From positions 1-19,393 of the forward strand of contig CAYRKW010000063.1 of NCBI GenBank assembly GCA_964425135.1: a stretch of 19,393 nucleotides of DNA, in the 5' to 3' direction. Shown here in pieces: positions 1-7,797 of the stretch. The position numbers and the translations under genes were made by a program. Position 1 is the stretch's first letter. Every line of letters starts with the position of its first letter. This DNA comes from CAYLLD01 sp964425135. Its GTDB lineage: Bacteria > Pseudomonadota > Alphaproteobacteria > Rhodobacterales > Rhodobacteraceae. The notes under the pieces were generated by a model, which made no database searches, was not told the DNA's origin, and saw only the letters and a program-made list of their open reading frames with translations.

Positions 1-70
1 CAGGCAAAAACCGCGTCCCCAAACCGGCCACAGGAAATATCGCTTTGGTTACTTTTGGTGTTTTGTTCAT
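1..70 (-). CDS. galU: UTP-glucose-1-phosphate uridylyltransferase, 5' end only
   Basis: The reverse complement of the first 70 bases opens with ATG at 70-68 and reads MNKTPKVTKAIFPVAGLGTR followed by FLP before running off the left edge. The AIFPVAGLGTRFLP segment is the nucleotide-binding signature at the N-terminus of GalU, which makes UDP-glucose from UTP and glucose-1-phosphate for polysaccharide and LPS synthesis. Only 23 codons are present, so the rest of the enzyme and its integrity cannot be judged. The Shine-Dalgarno sequence before the ATG is weak. The gene is divergent from glnK. A GalF-like or other pyrophosphorylase paralogue is possible, but this N-terminus fits GalU best. Confidence 0.85.
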   Translation of the reverse strand, partial: MNKTPKVTKAIFPVAGLGTRFLP

Positions 71-380
71 TGGGGCATTCTGCTCAGATTTTGTACTTCA
101 TGATCCCCAAATCACAAAATGCATCGTTGAATTATGTTCGAAACTTGCAAAAATTGTGACAACCGCAAATGAGCATTCACTTGAGTAGGTGTGTCAGCGG
201 ATAGGCGCGTTAGGCGGCCATAGATATGATGAAAAAATGTGCAGTAAAGGAAAAATATGCGCAAATTATACGCATGAATTCCTATTTGCACAAAATGTAA
301 TCACAAAAAGTTCAAATTTTCTTTTTCCCTAATCGCTCCCTTGCCATGCATGCCCGACGGATTTGCTTAGGAGAAGCGGT
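71..380. promoter_or_regulatory. Divergent galU / glnK intergenic region
   Basis: These 310 bases contain no credible reading frame and are clearly more AT-rich than the flanking genes. They must hold the promoters of both galU (leftward) and glnK-amtB (rightward). The last 15 bases carry the glnK ribosome site (AGGAGA at 370-375). A pyrimidine-rich stretch lies at about 316-330. I could not find a convincing sigma-54 -24/-12 (GG-N10-GC) element, nor assign -35/-10 boxes with confidence. The one clear symmetrical element is the 17-base palindrome at 258-274, listed separately. Confidence 0.7.
257..275. promoter_or_regulatory. Possible NtrC-type binding palindrome upstream of glnK
   Basis: ATGCG at 257-261 and CGCAT at 271-275 form an inverted repeat. 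The core TGCG-N9-CGCA spans 17 bases, the same overall length and symmetry as enteric NtrC sites (TGCAC-N7-GTGCA). It lies about 106 bases upstream of the glnK ATG, a reasonable enhancer or activator distance. NtrC control of glnK-amtB is established in many proteobacteria, but its use here is inference from position and symmetry alone. Confidence 0.35.
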
Positions 381-719
381 ATGAAACTCGTAATTGCGGT
401 CATCAAGCCTTTCCGGCTTGATGAGGTTCGCGAAGCGCTCACGGCGGTTGGTGTTCACGGCATGATGGTGAGCGAGGTCAAGGGATTTGGCCGTCAATCA
501 GGACATTCGGAAGTCTACAGAGGCGCTGAATACGTCATTCAATATGTGCCTAAAGTGCGCGTGGAAGTCGCCATCCCAGATGATCTGGAGGAGGCCGTGA
601 TCTCAGCGATCACCGAGGCGTCCCGGACGGGGAAAATCGGCGACGGGAAAATTTTCGTAACTGACATATCGACGGCGGTTCGTGTTCGAACCGGCGAGAC
701 CAATGAAGATGCGCTATAA
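381..719 (+). CDS. glnK: Nitrogen regulatory protein P-II (GlnK)
   Basis: This is a 112-residue protein, the normal length of P-II signal proteins. P-II trimers sense 2-oxoglutarate, ATP/ADP and, through uridylylation, glutamine. They control AmtB, the NtrB/NtrC pathway and glutamine synthetase adenylylation. The start MKLVIAVIKPF is the conserved N-terminus, and AGGAG sits eight bases before the ATG, so the longer in-frame extension from 363 is rejected. The T-loop reads GFGRQSGHSEVYRGAEY with the uridylylation tyrosine at residue 51; the C-terminal region GKIGDGKIFV is the nucleotide-binding B-loop. The stop is 13 bases before the amtB start, so the two genes are one operon. The linkage to amtB supports calling it GlnK rather than GlnB. 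Confidence 0.95.
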   Translation: MKLVIAVIKPFRLDEVREALTAVGVHGMMVSEVKGFGRQSGHSEVYRGAEYVIQYVPKVRVEVAIPDDLEEAVISAITEASRTGKIGDGKIFVTDISTAVRVRTGETNEDAL

Positions 720-732
720 GGAGTTTGGGGCA

Positions 733-2061
733 ATGTTAAGACTATCAGTTTTTGTGGCGGGGATGCTGGCAGTGACGCCGGCTATGGCGCAGGATGTGGA
801 TCCGGCGGCAGTGGCCGCGCATTCGGTGTTTGTGTTCAACACGCTGTTGTTTTTGATCGGCGGCTTTCTTGTGATGTGGATGGCAGCCGGCTTTGCGATG
901 CTTGAGGCGGGGCTGGTGCGATCCAAGAACGTCTCTACGCAGTTGACCAAGAACGTCGCTCTCTTCGGGATTGCGGCGATCATGTATTATCTGGTTGGTT
1001 ATCTGATCATGTATCCTGGAGACGGCTGGATTATTGACGGCATTCTGGGGGCGATTGGGCTTGCGAAGCTGGAGCCTGTGGGCGTGGCAGCGGAGGCTGC
1101 GGATGCATTGGATTATGCGTCAACCGGATCGGATTTCTTCTTCCAGTTGATGTTCTGTGCAACCACGGCGTCTATCGTTTCGGGCACATTGGCGGAGCGG
1201 ATCAAGCTCTGGCCGTTTCTGATCTTCACCGTCATTCTGACAGGGCTGATCTATCCGATCCAAGCCTCCTGGAAATGGGGCGGCGGGTTTTTGGATGCGG
1301 ATTGGGGCTTTCTTGATTTCGCAGGCTCAACTGTTGTGCATTCGGTCGGCGGATGGGCTGCGCTTGCGGGTGCGATTATCCTGGGGCCGCGTCTGGGGAA
1401 ATACACCAAGGAAGGCGCAGTGCGTCCGATCCTTGGTTCGAACATGCCGCTCGCGACACTTGGTACATTTATCCTATGGCTCGGCTGGTTCGGCTTTAAT
1501 GGCGGATCGCAGCTTGCGCTTGGATCGATTGGCGACTCGGCAGATGTGAGCCGTATTTTTGCCAATACCAACACAGCAGCAGCAGGGGGTGCGATTGCGG
1601 CACTTCTGTTGACCCAGCTTTTGTACAAAAAGCCGGATTTGACCATGGTGCTGAACGGCGCATTGGCGGGTCTTGTGTCAATAACCGCTGAGCCGTTGAC
1701 GCCTGGTCTGGGGCAAGCGACGCTTATCGGCGCGGTCGGCGGTGCGATTGTGGTATTCGCGGTTCCGATGCTTGATCGTATGAAGATTGATGATGTCGTT
1801 GGCGCTATTCCGGTTCACTTGTTTGCGGGTATCTGGGGCACTCTGGCGGTTCTTCTGACCAACTCTGATGCGACTGTTGTCGGGCAGGTCGTGCCGATCA
1901 TCATCGTCGGGGTGTTTGTTTTCGTCGTGTCGTTCATCGTTTGGAGTATCCTCAAAGCGACCATGGGTATCCGTGTGAGCGAAGAGGATGAGATCAACGG
2001 TCTCGACCAGTCGGAGCTCGGCATGGAAGCCTATCCTGACTTCATGAAATCAGCCTCATAG
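733..2061 (+). CDS. amtB: Ammonium transporter AmtB
   Basis: The 442-residue inner-membrane channel conducts ammonium/ammonia and is blocked by its operon partner GlnK. The start MLRLSVFVAG opens a signal peptide cleaved after AMA (about residue 19), as known for AmtB. The ORF can be extended upstream, but that would overlap glnK and lose the signal. About eleven hydrophobic segments follow. The twin pore histidines appear as H203 (STVVHSVGG) and H362 (IPVHLFAGIWG). The gate/phenylalanine region FQLMFCATTASIVSGTLAERIK at about 137-158 and the MVLNGALAGLV motif at about 305-315 are intact. The C-terminal tail (EEDEINGLDQSELGMEAY) is the cytoplasmic GlnK-contact region. A strong terminator lies 50 bases after the stop. 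Confidence 0.96.
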   Translation: MLRLSVFVAGMLAVTPAMAQDVDPAAVAAHSVFVFNTLLFLIGGFLVMWMAAGFAMLEAGLVRSKNVSTQLTKNVALFGIAAIMYYLVGYLIMYPGDGWIIDGILGAIGLAKLEPVGVAAEAADALDYASTGSDFFFQLMFCATTASIVSGTLAERIKLWPFLIFTVILTGLIYPIQASWKWGGGFLDADWGFLDFAGSTVVHSVGGWAALAGAIILGPRLGKYTKEGAVRPILGSNMPLATLGTFILWLGWFGFNGGSQLALGSIGDSADVSRIFANTNTAAAGGAIAALLLTQLLYKKPDLTMVLNGALAGLVSITAEPLTPGLGQATLIGAVGGAIVVFAVPMLDRMKIDDVVGAIPVHLFAGIWGTLAVLLTNSDATVVGQVVPIIIVGVFVFVVSFIVWSILKATMGIRVSEEDEINGLDQSELGMEAYPDFMKSAS

Positions 2062-2111
2062 TTCTCCCGAGGTGTTCCTTGAAGGCAGAGATGTCTTCAC
2101 ACTTCCAACTG

Positions 2112-2140
2112 GCCCGGCATATCATTGCCGGGCTTTTTTT
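2112..2140 (+). terminator. Rho-independent terminator of glnK-amtB
   Basis: A perfect 8-base-pair stem GCCCGGCA / TGCCGGGC (2112-2119 with 2126-2133) and a six-base loop are followed by seven T residues (2134-2140). This is a textbook intrinsic terminator. It lies between amtB and alkB and ends only 23 bases before the alkB ATG. Confidence 0.92.
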
Positions 2141-2163
2141 GTTTTGAGGTTCGAGAGACCGGA

Positions 2164-2766
2164 ATGGTTGAGATTGATGTCAAAGGCGTGCGTCTTCTCA
2201 AAGGCTATCTAGATCGGGTAGCACAAGAGGCATTGGTGGAGGATGTACGCGAGATTGTTCGAAAGGCGCCTTTTCGCAGGCCGATGACGCCTTGGGGCAA
2301 GCCGATGCGTGTAAAGATGACGTCGGCTGGTAAATATGGCTGGCATACCGACCGAAGCGGTTATCGATACATTGATGCGCAGCTCGATGGCAGGGCTTGG
2401 CCGCAGATACCCGGGTCGGTTCTGGCGCTGTGGGATGCACTGATTGAAGGGGAGCGCAGGCCGGACTGTTTGCTGGTAAATTATTACGATGCCAAAGCAA
2501 AGATGGGGATGCATCAGGACAAGGATGAGTGTGATTTTGGTTGGTCTGTTTTATCGGTCTCGCTGGGAGATACGGCACGGTTTCGGGTTGGCGGGACGGA
2601 GCGTGGTGGGGAAACGCAGAGCGTGGAGTTGGAGAGCGGGGATGTCGCGATATTGGGTGGCGCGGCGCGGATGGCTTATCACGGGATTGATCGTATCAAG
2701 CCGGGGTCCAGCACGCTGTTGAAGGATGGCGGTCGTATCAATCTAACGTGCCGTGTAGTGGACTGA
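2164..2766 (+). CDS. alkB: AlkB-family Fe(II)/2-oxoglutarate DNA repair dioxygenase
   Basis: This 200-residue protein belongs to the AlkB family. These enzymes oxidatively remove 1-methyladenine and 3-methylcytosine lesions from DNA using Fe(II), oxygen and 2-oxoglutarate. The iron ligands are visible as H117-x-D119 (GMHQDKDE) and H173 (AYHGID). The 2-oxoglutarate and substrate-binding motif RxNxTxR is complete at R191, N193 and R197. The nucleotide recognition region LLVNYYDAKAKMGMH matches the family. The start ATG at 2164 gives the standard length; the in-frame extension to 2125 begins inside the amtB terminator and is rejected. The ribosome site is weak. Being just past a terminator, the gene depends on readthrough or on a promoter within about 50 bases after amtB. 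Confidence 0.93.
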   Translation: MVEIDVKGVRLLKGYLDRVAQEALVEDVREIVRKAPFRRPMTPWGKPMRVKMTSAGKYGWHTDRSGYRYIDAQLDGRAWPQIPGSVLALWDALIEGERRPDCLLVNYYDAKAKMGMHQDKDECDFGWSVLSVSLGDTARFRVGGTERGGETQSVELESGDVAILGGAARMAYHGIDRIKPGSSTLLKDGGRINLTCRVVD

Positions 2767-2796
2767 TCTGGTGTTGGACGGTGAAATTGTGTCCCG

Positions 2797-2893
2797 CCCC
2801 GGTCTTGAACCGGGGCCTCTTTGGGCAGGTTGACACGTTGCTTTTCGATCAGTTTTTATCAGGCTGTAGGAGGTCCCGGCTCAGGGCCGGGAC
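2797..2893. repeat. Two short GC-rich palindromes between alkB and holA
   Basis: The gap between the convergent alkB and holA genes carries two hairpins. The first is CCCCGGT-CTTGA-ACCGGGG (2797-2815). The second is GTCCCGGC-TCAGG-GCCGGGAC (2873-2893). Neither has a proper T tract, though CCTCTTT follows the first. They may act as a convergent-gene terminator or be copies of a dispersed palindromic repeat of the kind common in alphaproteobacterial intergenic DNA. Copy number cannot be judged from one window. Confidence 0.55.
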
Positions 2894-2959
2894 GGGGTGG
2901 GCCAGGTGGCAAGGTCCGTTTTATGAGTATTTTGGGAAAGGCGAAGCAGGGGCGGCGCT

Positions 2960-3985
2960 CTACCGTGGGCGGGCTTGCATGGAGATGCGGATGAAGGCGC
3001 GTTCGAGGACGGCCATAGAGGGGTGTGCGGAGGAGGAGCGGAGTTGCAGGTCGGTCTCGACGAGGGTTTTGAGGGCTGTTTCCAGTTTGTACATGCCCCA
3101 GTTGCGGGCCTGACGGATCATGCGGTCGCGGCGCGGTCCAAAGATCGGTGGGCGTAGGGCTGACATGCCGCTGTCCGGGCCGCGCGGGTCGCTGGCGGCG
3201 GTGTGCAGGGCGCGGAAGTGGCGCGATGCGGCGATGCACAGGGTTGTTGGGTTGGTGCCTTGAGCGGCGAGGCGTTGCATTGACGGGCCGATAGCGGCAA
3301 CCTCTCCGTCTGCGAGCGCGTTGATGACCGTGTCGATGCCTTCCTCGGTCGTTGCAGGCGCGCAAGCGGTGACGTCCTCTAAGGTGAGTTCCTCGGCACC
3401 GGATCCTAGATAGACGGCAATTTTCTCGATGAGTTGGCGAAAATCGCCGGGATCGACGCTGGCGGCGATTTGGAAGAGGGCGGATTTGGCGTCATTGCTG
3501 GCATTGCCGATCCCTGCGCGGGCGAGCGCCTCATCAACGCTGGCGCGGCTGGGTGGGTCCGGGTAGAGCGCGATGGCAGCCGCATTGGGCGCGCTTTCGG
3601 CAAGTTTGCGCAGTTTGGAGCCTTTGGTGAGGTTTCCCGCCTCGATGACAATCACTGCATCGCCGTGCTCCCATGTGGGCAGGGCGTCGGTGACGACGCC
3701 TGCGATACTGTCATTGGCATCGGTAATTAGGACGCCGCGCGCACCGGGGAAAAAGCCGATGGCTTTGAGCGCGTCCTGGAGCGAGGCGGGCTCGGACGAC
3801 AACTCGCGCGGGGTCATGCGGGTGAGGCGCATGTCTTCTTCGGCATTTTCTCCGAGCAGGGTTTTCAGGAGGTCCTGGCGCGTGAGCGCGGTGCGCATCG
3901 GCTCGGGGCCGTAGAGCAAGATGAGTGCTGTGTCGGGGCGGGGTTTTTTCAGGAAGCCCGCCGCGTCGCGGGTTGAGAGTTTCAT
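2960..3985 (-). CDS. holA: DNA polymerase III subunit delta
   Basis: This 341-residue protein has the size and N-terminus (TALILLYGPEPMRTALTRQDLLKTLLG) of HolA, the delta subunit that opens the beta sliding clamp within the clamp-loader complex. The middle carries the family-like stretch ELSSEPASLQDALKAIGFFPGARGVLITDAND, and the C-terminal helical domain includes the collar segment with QARNWGMYKLETALKTLVETDLQLRSS. The ATG overlaps the lptE stop by four bases (ATGA), indicating translational coupling at the end of the leuS-lptE-holA operon. The lptE-holA pairing is a widespread arrangement and supports the call. HolA sequences diverge strongly, so the assignment rests on both sequence and context. 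It faces alkB across a palindrome-bearing gap. Confidence 0.92.
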   Translation of the reverse strand: MKLSTRDAAGFLKKPRPDTALILLYGPEPMRTALTRQDLLKTLLGENAEEDMRLTRMTPRELSSEPASLQDALKAIGFFPGARGVLITDANDSIAGVVTDALPTWEHGDAVIVIEAGNLTKGSKLRKLAESAPNAAAIALYPDPPSRASVDEALARAGIGNASNDAKSALFQIAASVDPGDFRQLIEKIAVYLGSGAEELTLEDVTACAPATTEEGIDTVINALADGEVAAIGPSMQRLAAQGTNPTTLCIAASRHFRALHTAASDPRGPDSGMSALRPPIFGPRRDRMIRQARNWGMYKLETALKTLVETDLQLRSSSAHPSMAVLERAFIRISMQARPR

Positions 3986-4464
3986 GATCCTGCGTTGCTG
4001 GCACCGGCCAGAATGCGGGTAACGATGCGGTCAGCGAGCGAGGTGGCGAGGCGGTCGCGGGCGTCGATGAGCGCCGCATCCGTGGCGAAGGGCGAGTTGG
4101 TGGCTGAATAGGCCGCGAAGGCGCGGACGGTTGCACTGTCCACAAGTGAATTGCCACGGCGCAGCACGTAGTTGGCGCGACCGGTGAGGTTGTAACGGGT
4201 TATGTCGTTCTGCTCGGATATGGATAGTCCGACGCTGTCCACATCGAGTGTGATCTTGAGCGAATAGGCCGGATCGGTCGCTGCGCCGAGCCGATCTGTG
4301 AGGCGTTTGCGCAAGGCAAAGCCCATGCGGCCATCGATTTGGGCGACAGAAATCTGACCTTCAAGCGCATTGGCGGCTGTATTGTCCCCATAGAGCGGGG
4401 TGAACCCGCAGGCGGCCAGAGCGCCCGCGGCTGACAGAAAAATGAAGGCGCGCCGGTCAGACAA
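3982..4464 (-). CDS. lptE: LPS-assembly lipoprotein LptE
   Basis: A 160-residue lipoprotein. The N-terminus MSDRRAFIFLSAAGALAACG is a lipoprotein signal with lipobox LAAC and the lipidated cysteine at residue 19. The mature start GFTPLYG is typical of alphaproteobacterial LptE. LptE plugs the LptD barrel in the outer membrane and helps deliver LPS to the cell surface. The body contains the family-like segments FALRKRLTDRL and YSLKITLDVD and the hydrophobic NLTGRANYVLR strand. It overlaps the leuS end by eight bases and the holA start by four, so it is translated as part of that operon. Sequence conservation in the family is low; the lipobox, the length and the leuS/holA neighbours make the call secure. 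Confidence 0.9.
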   Translation of the reverse strand: MSDRRAFIFLSAAGALAACGFTPLYGDNTAANALEGQISVAQIDGRMGFALRKRLTDRLGAATDPAYSLKITLDVDSVGLSISEQNDITRYNLTGRANYVLRRGNSLVDSATVRAFAAYSATNSPFATDAALIDARDRLATSLADRIVTRILAGASNAGS

Positions 4465-6991
4465 CGATATTCACGATACGGCCGGGGACGACGATGACTT
4501 TCTTGGGGGCAGCGCCGTCTAGAAACTTTGCAACTACCGGGTCAGCTATGGCCTGCGCTTCGACATCGCCTTTGGCCATATCAGCAGGCACGGAAATTTC
4601 GGCGCGGCGTTTGCCATTGATCTGGATGGGCAGTGTGATGCTGTCCTCGACCAGAAGGCTCGGGTCGGCTTGTGGCCAATCGGCCTGTGCTGCAAGACCC
4701 GTACCACCCAGCGCTGACCAGACTTCTTCGGCCAGATGCGGGGTAAACGGGGACATCATGATCGCGAGGGTTTTCATCGCATCAGTGCGGCCCTTGGCGT
4801 CTGTTTTGGCGATTGTGTTGGTCAACTCATAGAGTTTGGCGATGGATTTGTTGAAGGCAAAGCCTTCGATCCCATCGGTTACATCACGAATGGCAGCAGC
4901 GACGGCTTTTTGCAGCGGCAGCGGATCGTCAACGCCATCGACGCCGGATTTGATTTCATTGGTGATGCGCCAGACCCGTTGCAGGTGTTTCCAAGCGGCT
5001 TCGGCACCGGCGGCGGTCCATTCAACGTCGCGCTCGGGCGGGCTGTCGGACATGACGAACCAGCGGGCGGTGTCGGCACCATAAAGATCAATAATGTCAT
5101 CCGGGTCGATCACATTTTTCTTTGACTTGGACATCTTGATGATCGGGCCGATTTCCACGGGCGTGCCATCATTGAGGGTCGCAGCGTTCTCGGTGCGGGT
5201 CACATCGTCGGGCGTGTGGTAGACGGGACGGCCTTTTTCGGTCGTGCTGTAGGTCTCATGCGTGACCATGCCTTGGGTGAATAGCGCGTTGAACGGCTCG
5301 GTTGCGGATTTTGGCAGGTGGCCAGTCTCGTACATCGCGCGGGCGAAGAAGCGGGAGTAAAGAAGGTGCAGGATCGCGTGTTCGATGCCGCCGATGTATT
5401 GATCGACGTTCATCCAATAGGCGGCAGCGTTCTGATCGACGGGCGTACCTGAGCGCGGCGAGGTGAAGCGGGCGAAGTACCATGAGCTATCGACGAAGGT
5501 GTCCATCGTGTCGGTTTCGCGTTTGGCCGCTTTGCCACAGGACGGGCAGTCGGTGTCGCGCCATGTCGGGTGGCGGTCGAGCGGGTTACCTGGTGTTTCA
5601 AAATCGACGTCTTCGGGCAGTGTGACGGGCAGGTTCTCTTTCTTCTCAGCAATACTCCCGCACTCCTCGCAATGGATCACAGGGATCGGGCAGCCCCAGT
5701 AGCGTTGGCGTGAGGCCCCCCAATCGCGCAGGCGGTATTTGACCTCGCCCTTGCCCAAGCCTTTGGCTTCGAACCAGTCGATTGTCGCGTCGATGCCTTC
5801 CTGGCTGGTAGCAGCTCCGATACCAGCAAAATGGTCGATATATTGGACGGTGTCGGTTTTTGCGGGAACAAGGGCTTCATCGGCGACATCTGTTTCATCG
5901 CCTGGCATGTAGAAGGCGTTCACAACGTCGAGGTCGTATTTGCGGGCGAAATCGAGATCGCGCTGGTCGTGGGCGGGGCAGCCAAAGACCGCGCCTGTGC
6001 CGTAGTCCATCAGGACGAAATTGCCGACCCAGACGGGCAGTGTCGCACCTGTGCTGGTGGGGTGTTTGACGCTGATGCCTGTGGCAAAGCCTTTTTTCTC
6101 GGCTTTTTCCATCGCCGCTTCGGTGGTGTCCATCTTGCGAGTTTCGTCAATGAAGGCTTGCAGATCGGCGTTGTCTTTGGCCAAATCCAGCGACAGCGGG
6201 TGTTCAGGCGAGATCGCAATGAAGCTTGCGCCGCGCATGGTGTCGGGACGGGTCGAATAGCAATGGATCGGCGCACCGCCATCGGTACGCTCGAAGGGAA
6301 CGTCGATGCCGCGGGATTTTCCGATCCAATTGGCCTGCATCAGGCGGACTTTGGCGGGCCAGCCGTCCAATGTATCGAGCGCATTCAGCAGATCTTCGGA
6401 GTAGTCGGAGATTTTGAAGAACCATTGGGTCAGCGATTTGCGTTCGACCTGCGCGCCGGAGCGCCAGCCCTTGCCGTCAATCACCTGTTCATTGGCCAGA
6501 ACGGTCATATCGACCGGATCCCAGTTGACCGTCGCCTCTTTGCGATAGGCCAGACCCTTTTCCATCATGTCGATGAACATTGCCTGCTGTTGGCCGTAGT
6601 ATTCTGGATCGCAGGTGGCAAATTCGCGGGTCCAGTCGTGCGTAAACCCCAGCGGCTTGAGCTGGTCCTTCATCATGGCGGTGTTCTGATAGGTCCATGT
6701 GCCCGGATGAATACCGCGTTCCATTGCCGCATTCTCTGCCGGCATGCCAAACGCGTCCCAGCCCATAGGGTGCAGCACGTTAAAGCCGCGCGCGGTTTTG
6801 TAGCGGGCGATGACATCGCCCATGGTATAATTGCGCACATGCCCCATATGGATACGTCCCGAGGGATAGGGGAACATCTCCAGCACATAGTATTTTTCGC
6901 GTGAGGTATCCACGTCGGTGGCGAAAATCCCGGCGTCATCCCAGGCTTTTTGCCATTTGGGCTCTACAACACGGGCATTATATCGGGACAT
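4457..6991 (-). CDS. leuS: Leucyl-tRNA synthetase
   Basis: This class I synthetase of 844 residues charges tRNA-Leu. From the ATG at 6991 the HMGH (HIGH-type) ATP motif is at residues 48-51 in GRIHMGHVRNY and the KMSKS loop is at 619-623. The CP1 editing domain has the threonine-rich STRPDT segment (246-251) and FGCPAHDQRDLDFA (336-349), whose aspartate holds the misacylated amino group. Two cysteine pairs (C441/C444 and C482/C485) could bind zinc. The WGCPIPVIHC and DTFVDSSWYFAR segments are typical. A GTG at 7003 would add four residues; ATG is preferred because MSRYN matches family starts, but neither has a strong ribosome site. The gene is followed by lptE and holA with overlapping ends. 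Confidence 0.97.
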   Translation of the reverse strand: MSRYNARVVEPKWQKAWDDAGIFATDVDTSREKYYVLEMFPYPSGRIHMGHVRNYTMGDVIARYKTARGFNVLHPMGWDAFGMPAENAAMERGIHPGTWTYQNTAMMKDQLKPLGFTHDWTREFATCDPEYYGQQQAMFIDMMEKGLAYRKEATVNWDPVDMTVLANEQVIDGKGWRSGAQVERKSLTQWFFKISDYSEDLLNALDTLDGWPAKVRLMQANWIGKSRGIDVPFERTDGGAPIHCYSTRPDTMRGASFIAISPEHPLSLDLAKDNADLQAFIDETRKMDTTEAAMEKAEKKGFATGISVKHPTSTGATLPVWVGNFVLMDYGTGAVFGCPAHDQRDLDFARKYDLDVVNAFYMPGDETDVADEALVPAKTDTVQYIDHFAGIGAATSQEGIDATIDWFEAKGLGKGEVKYRLRDWGASRQRYWGCPIPVIHCEECGSIAEKKENLPVTLPEDVDFETPGNPLDRHPTWRDTDCPSCGKAAKRETDTMDTFVDSSWYFARFTSPRSGTPVDQNAAAYWMNVDQYIGGIEHAILHLLYSRFFARAMYETGHLPKSATEPFNALFTQGMVTHETYSTTEKGRPVYHTPDDVTRTENAATLNDGTPVEIGPIIKMSKSKKNVIDPDDIIDLYGADTARWFVMSDSPPERDVEWTAAGAEAAWKHLQRVWRITNEIKSGVDGVDDPLPLQKAVAAAIRDVTDGIEGFAFNKSIAKLYELTNTIAKTDAKGRTDAMKTLAIMMSPFTPHLAEEVWSALGGTGLAAQADWPQADPSLLVEDSITLPIQINGKRRAEISVPADMAKGDVEAQAIADPVVAKFLDGAAPKKVIVVPGRIVNIVV

Positions 6992-7144
6992 GGCATTACT
7001 CACTGGACGTAGGATGGTCGAAAGGCGCGCTGATGATTACGACCTTCTTGCAGCGTGATCAATTGCCTTTGGAACAAGGCGATGCGTCGGGTTTTTCAGC
7101 GACGATTCCGAGGATATGCGTGCGATGCAAAATATTAACGAATG

Positions 7145-7537
7145 TCAACCGCGAACGTCTCTGATGCGCAAGTTTCTGGCGCGCGATAGGATCGCGTTTT
7201 CAACTTCGACAATCATCTCGCGGCTGACAGGTATTTCGCGATTCCCGGATCGGCGAAATACCGCCACTTTCAGGGCGCTGGCATCAAGGGCCGGATCGGC
7301 GATCAGGACCGTGGCGCGATAGACCTGTGACGAACCTTCAACACTGCCCCAGCCGGTAACGAGCAATCCTGAAAACGGGTCCGCCTGTTCAAGTGGTAGA
7401 AAAGAAAGTGTGTCTAACGACGCGTTCCATAAGTATTTATTGGCCGCACGAGTTGTTTCGGAAACCTCTTTTGTGCCCGAGCACGCAGCAAGAGATAGTG
7501 CAAAAATGACACATGCTGTTGTATATAGTCGACGCAT
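7145..7537 (-). CDS. DUF3576 family lipoprotein
   Basis: A 130-residue protein that begins MRRLYTTACVIFALSLAACSG: a lipoprotein signal with lipobox LAAC and cysteine at residue 19. The mature part (NKYLWNASLDTLSFLPLEQADPFSGLLVTGWG, then the VYRATVLIADPALDASALKVAVFRR strand region) matches the alphaproteobacterial DUF3576 family as I recall it. Its function is not known. It is probably exposed in the periplasm, anchored to a membrane by its lipid. GGAG/AGGTAG before the ATG serve as the ribosome site. It sits 153 bases upstream of leuS on the same strand, an arrangement I associate with Rhodobacteraceae, and likely heads the leuS-lptE-holA operon. Confidence 0.85.
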   Translation of the reverse strand: MRRLYTTACVIFALSLAACSGTKEVSETTRAANKYLWNASLDTLSFLPLEQADPFSGLLVTGWGSVEGSSQVYRATVLIADPALDASALKVAVFRRSGNREIPVSREMIVEVENAILSRARNLRIRDVRG

Positions 7538-7728
7538 CGCTACCTGCTCCCTCGGATAAAAAATGTCTTACAATCGGCATTTGTAGCGAACGATTATTAG
7601 CGAAACAAGCAGATTTGGTTGCGGTTTGGCGCAAAATCACTGTGGCGCAGGCGCATCACAGAACCCGTGTTTTGAATCCGCCCCTCTAGGTGGACTTGTA
7701 ATTCAGAGCGCTTGGGTGAATGTTGCAG

Positions 7729-7765
7729 ACCTCTTCTCCCGGAATCCCCCGGGAATAAAAGAGGT
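7729..7765 (+). promoter_or_regulatory. Two-part hairpin in the porin leader
   Basis: Outer arms ACCTCTT (7729-7735) and AAGAGGT (7759-7765) enclose inner arms TCCCGG (7737-7742) and CCGGGA (7749-7754) with a six-base loop. The structure ends 32 bases before the porin ATG. There is no T tract, so it is unlikely to be a terminator. A leader hairpin like this can protect an abundant mRNA from 5' decay or act in regulation. Position on the transcript is inferred, as I could not place the promoter. Confidence 0.55.
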
Positions 7766-7797
7766 GCACCTTGACTGTAAATCACGAGGGAAAAACG

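Noticed and set aside
71..380. Sigma-54 promoter for glnK
   Set aside because: I searched for GG-N10-GC with a TGGCAC/TTGCA context and found no acceptable match near the start.
5831..6904. 357-codon open frame on the plus strand antisense to leuS
   Set aside because: It lies wholly within the leuS coding region and mirrors its codon pattern. It has no family resemblance.
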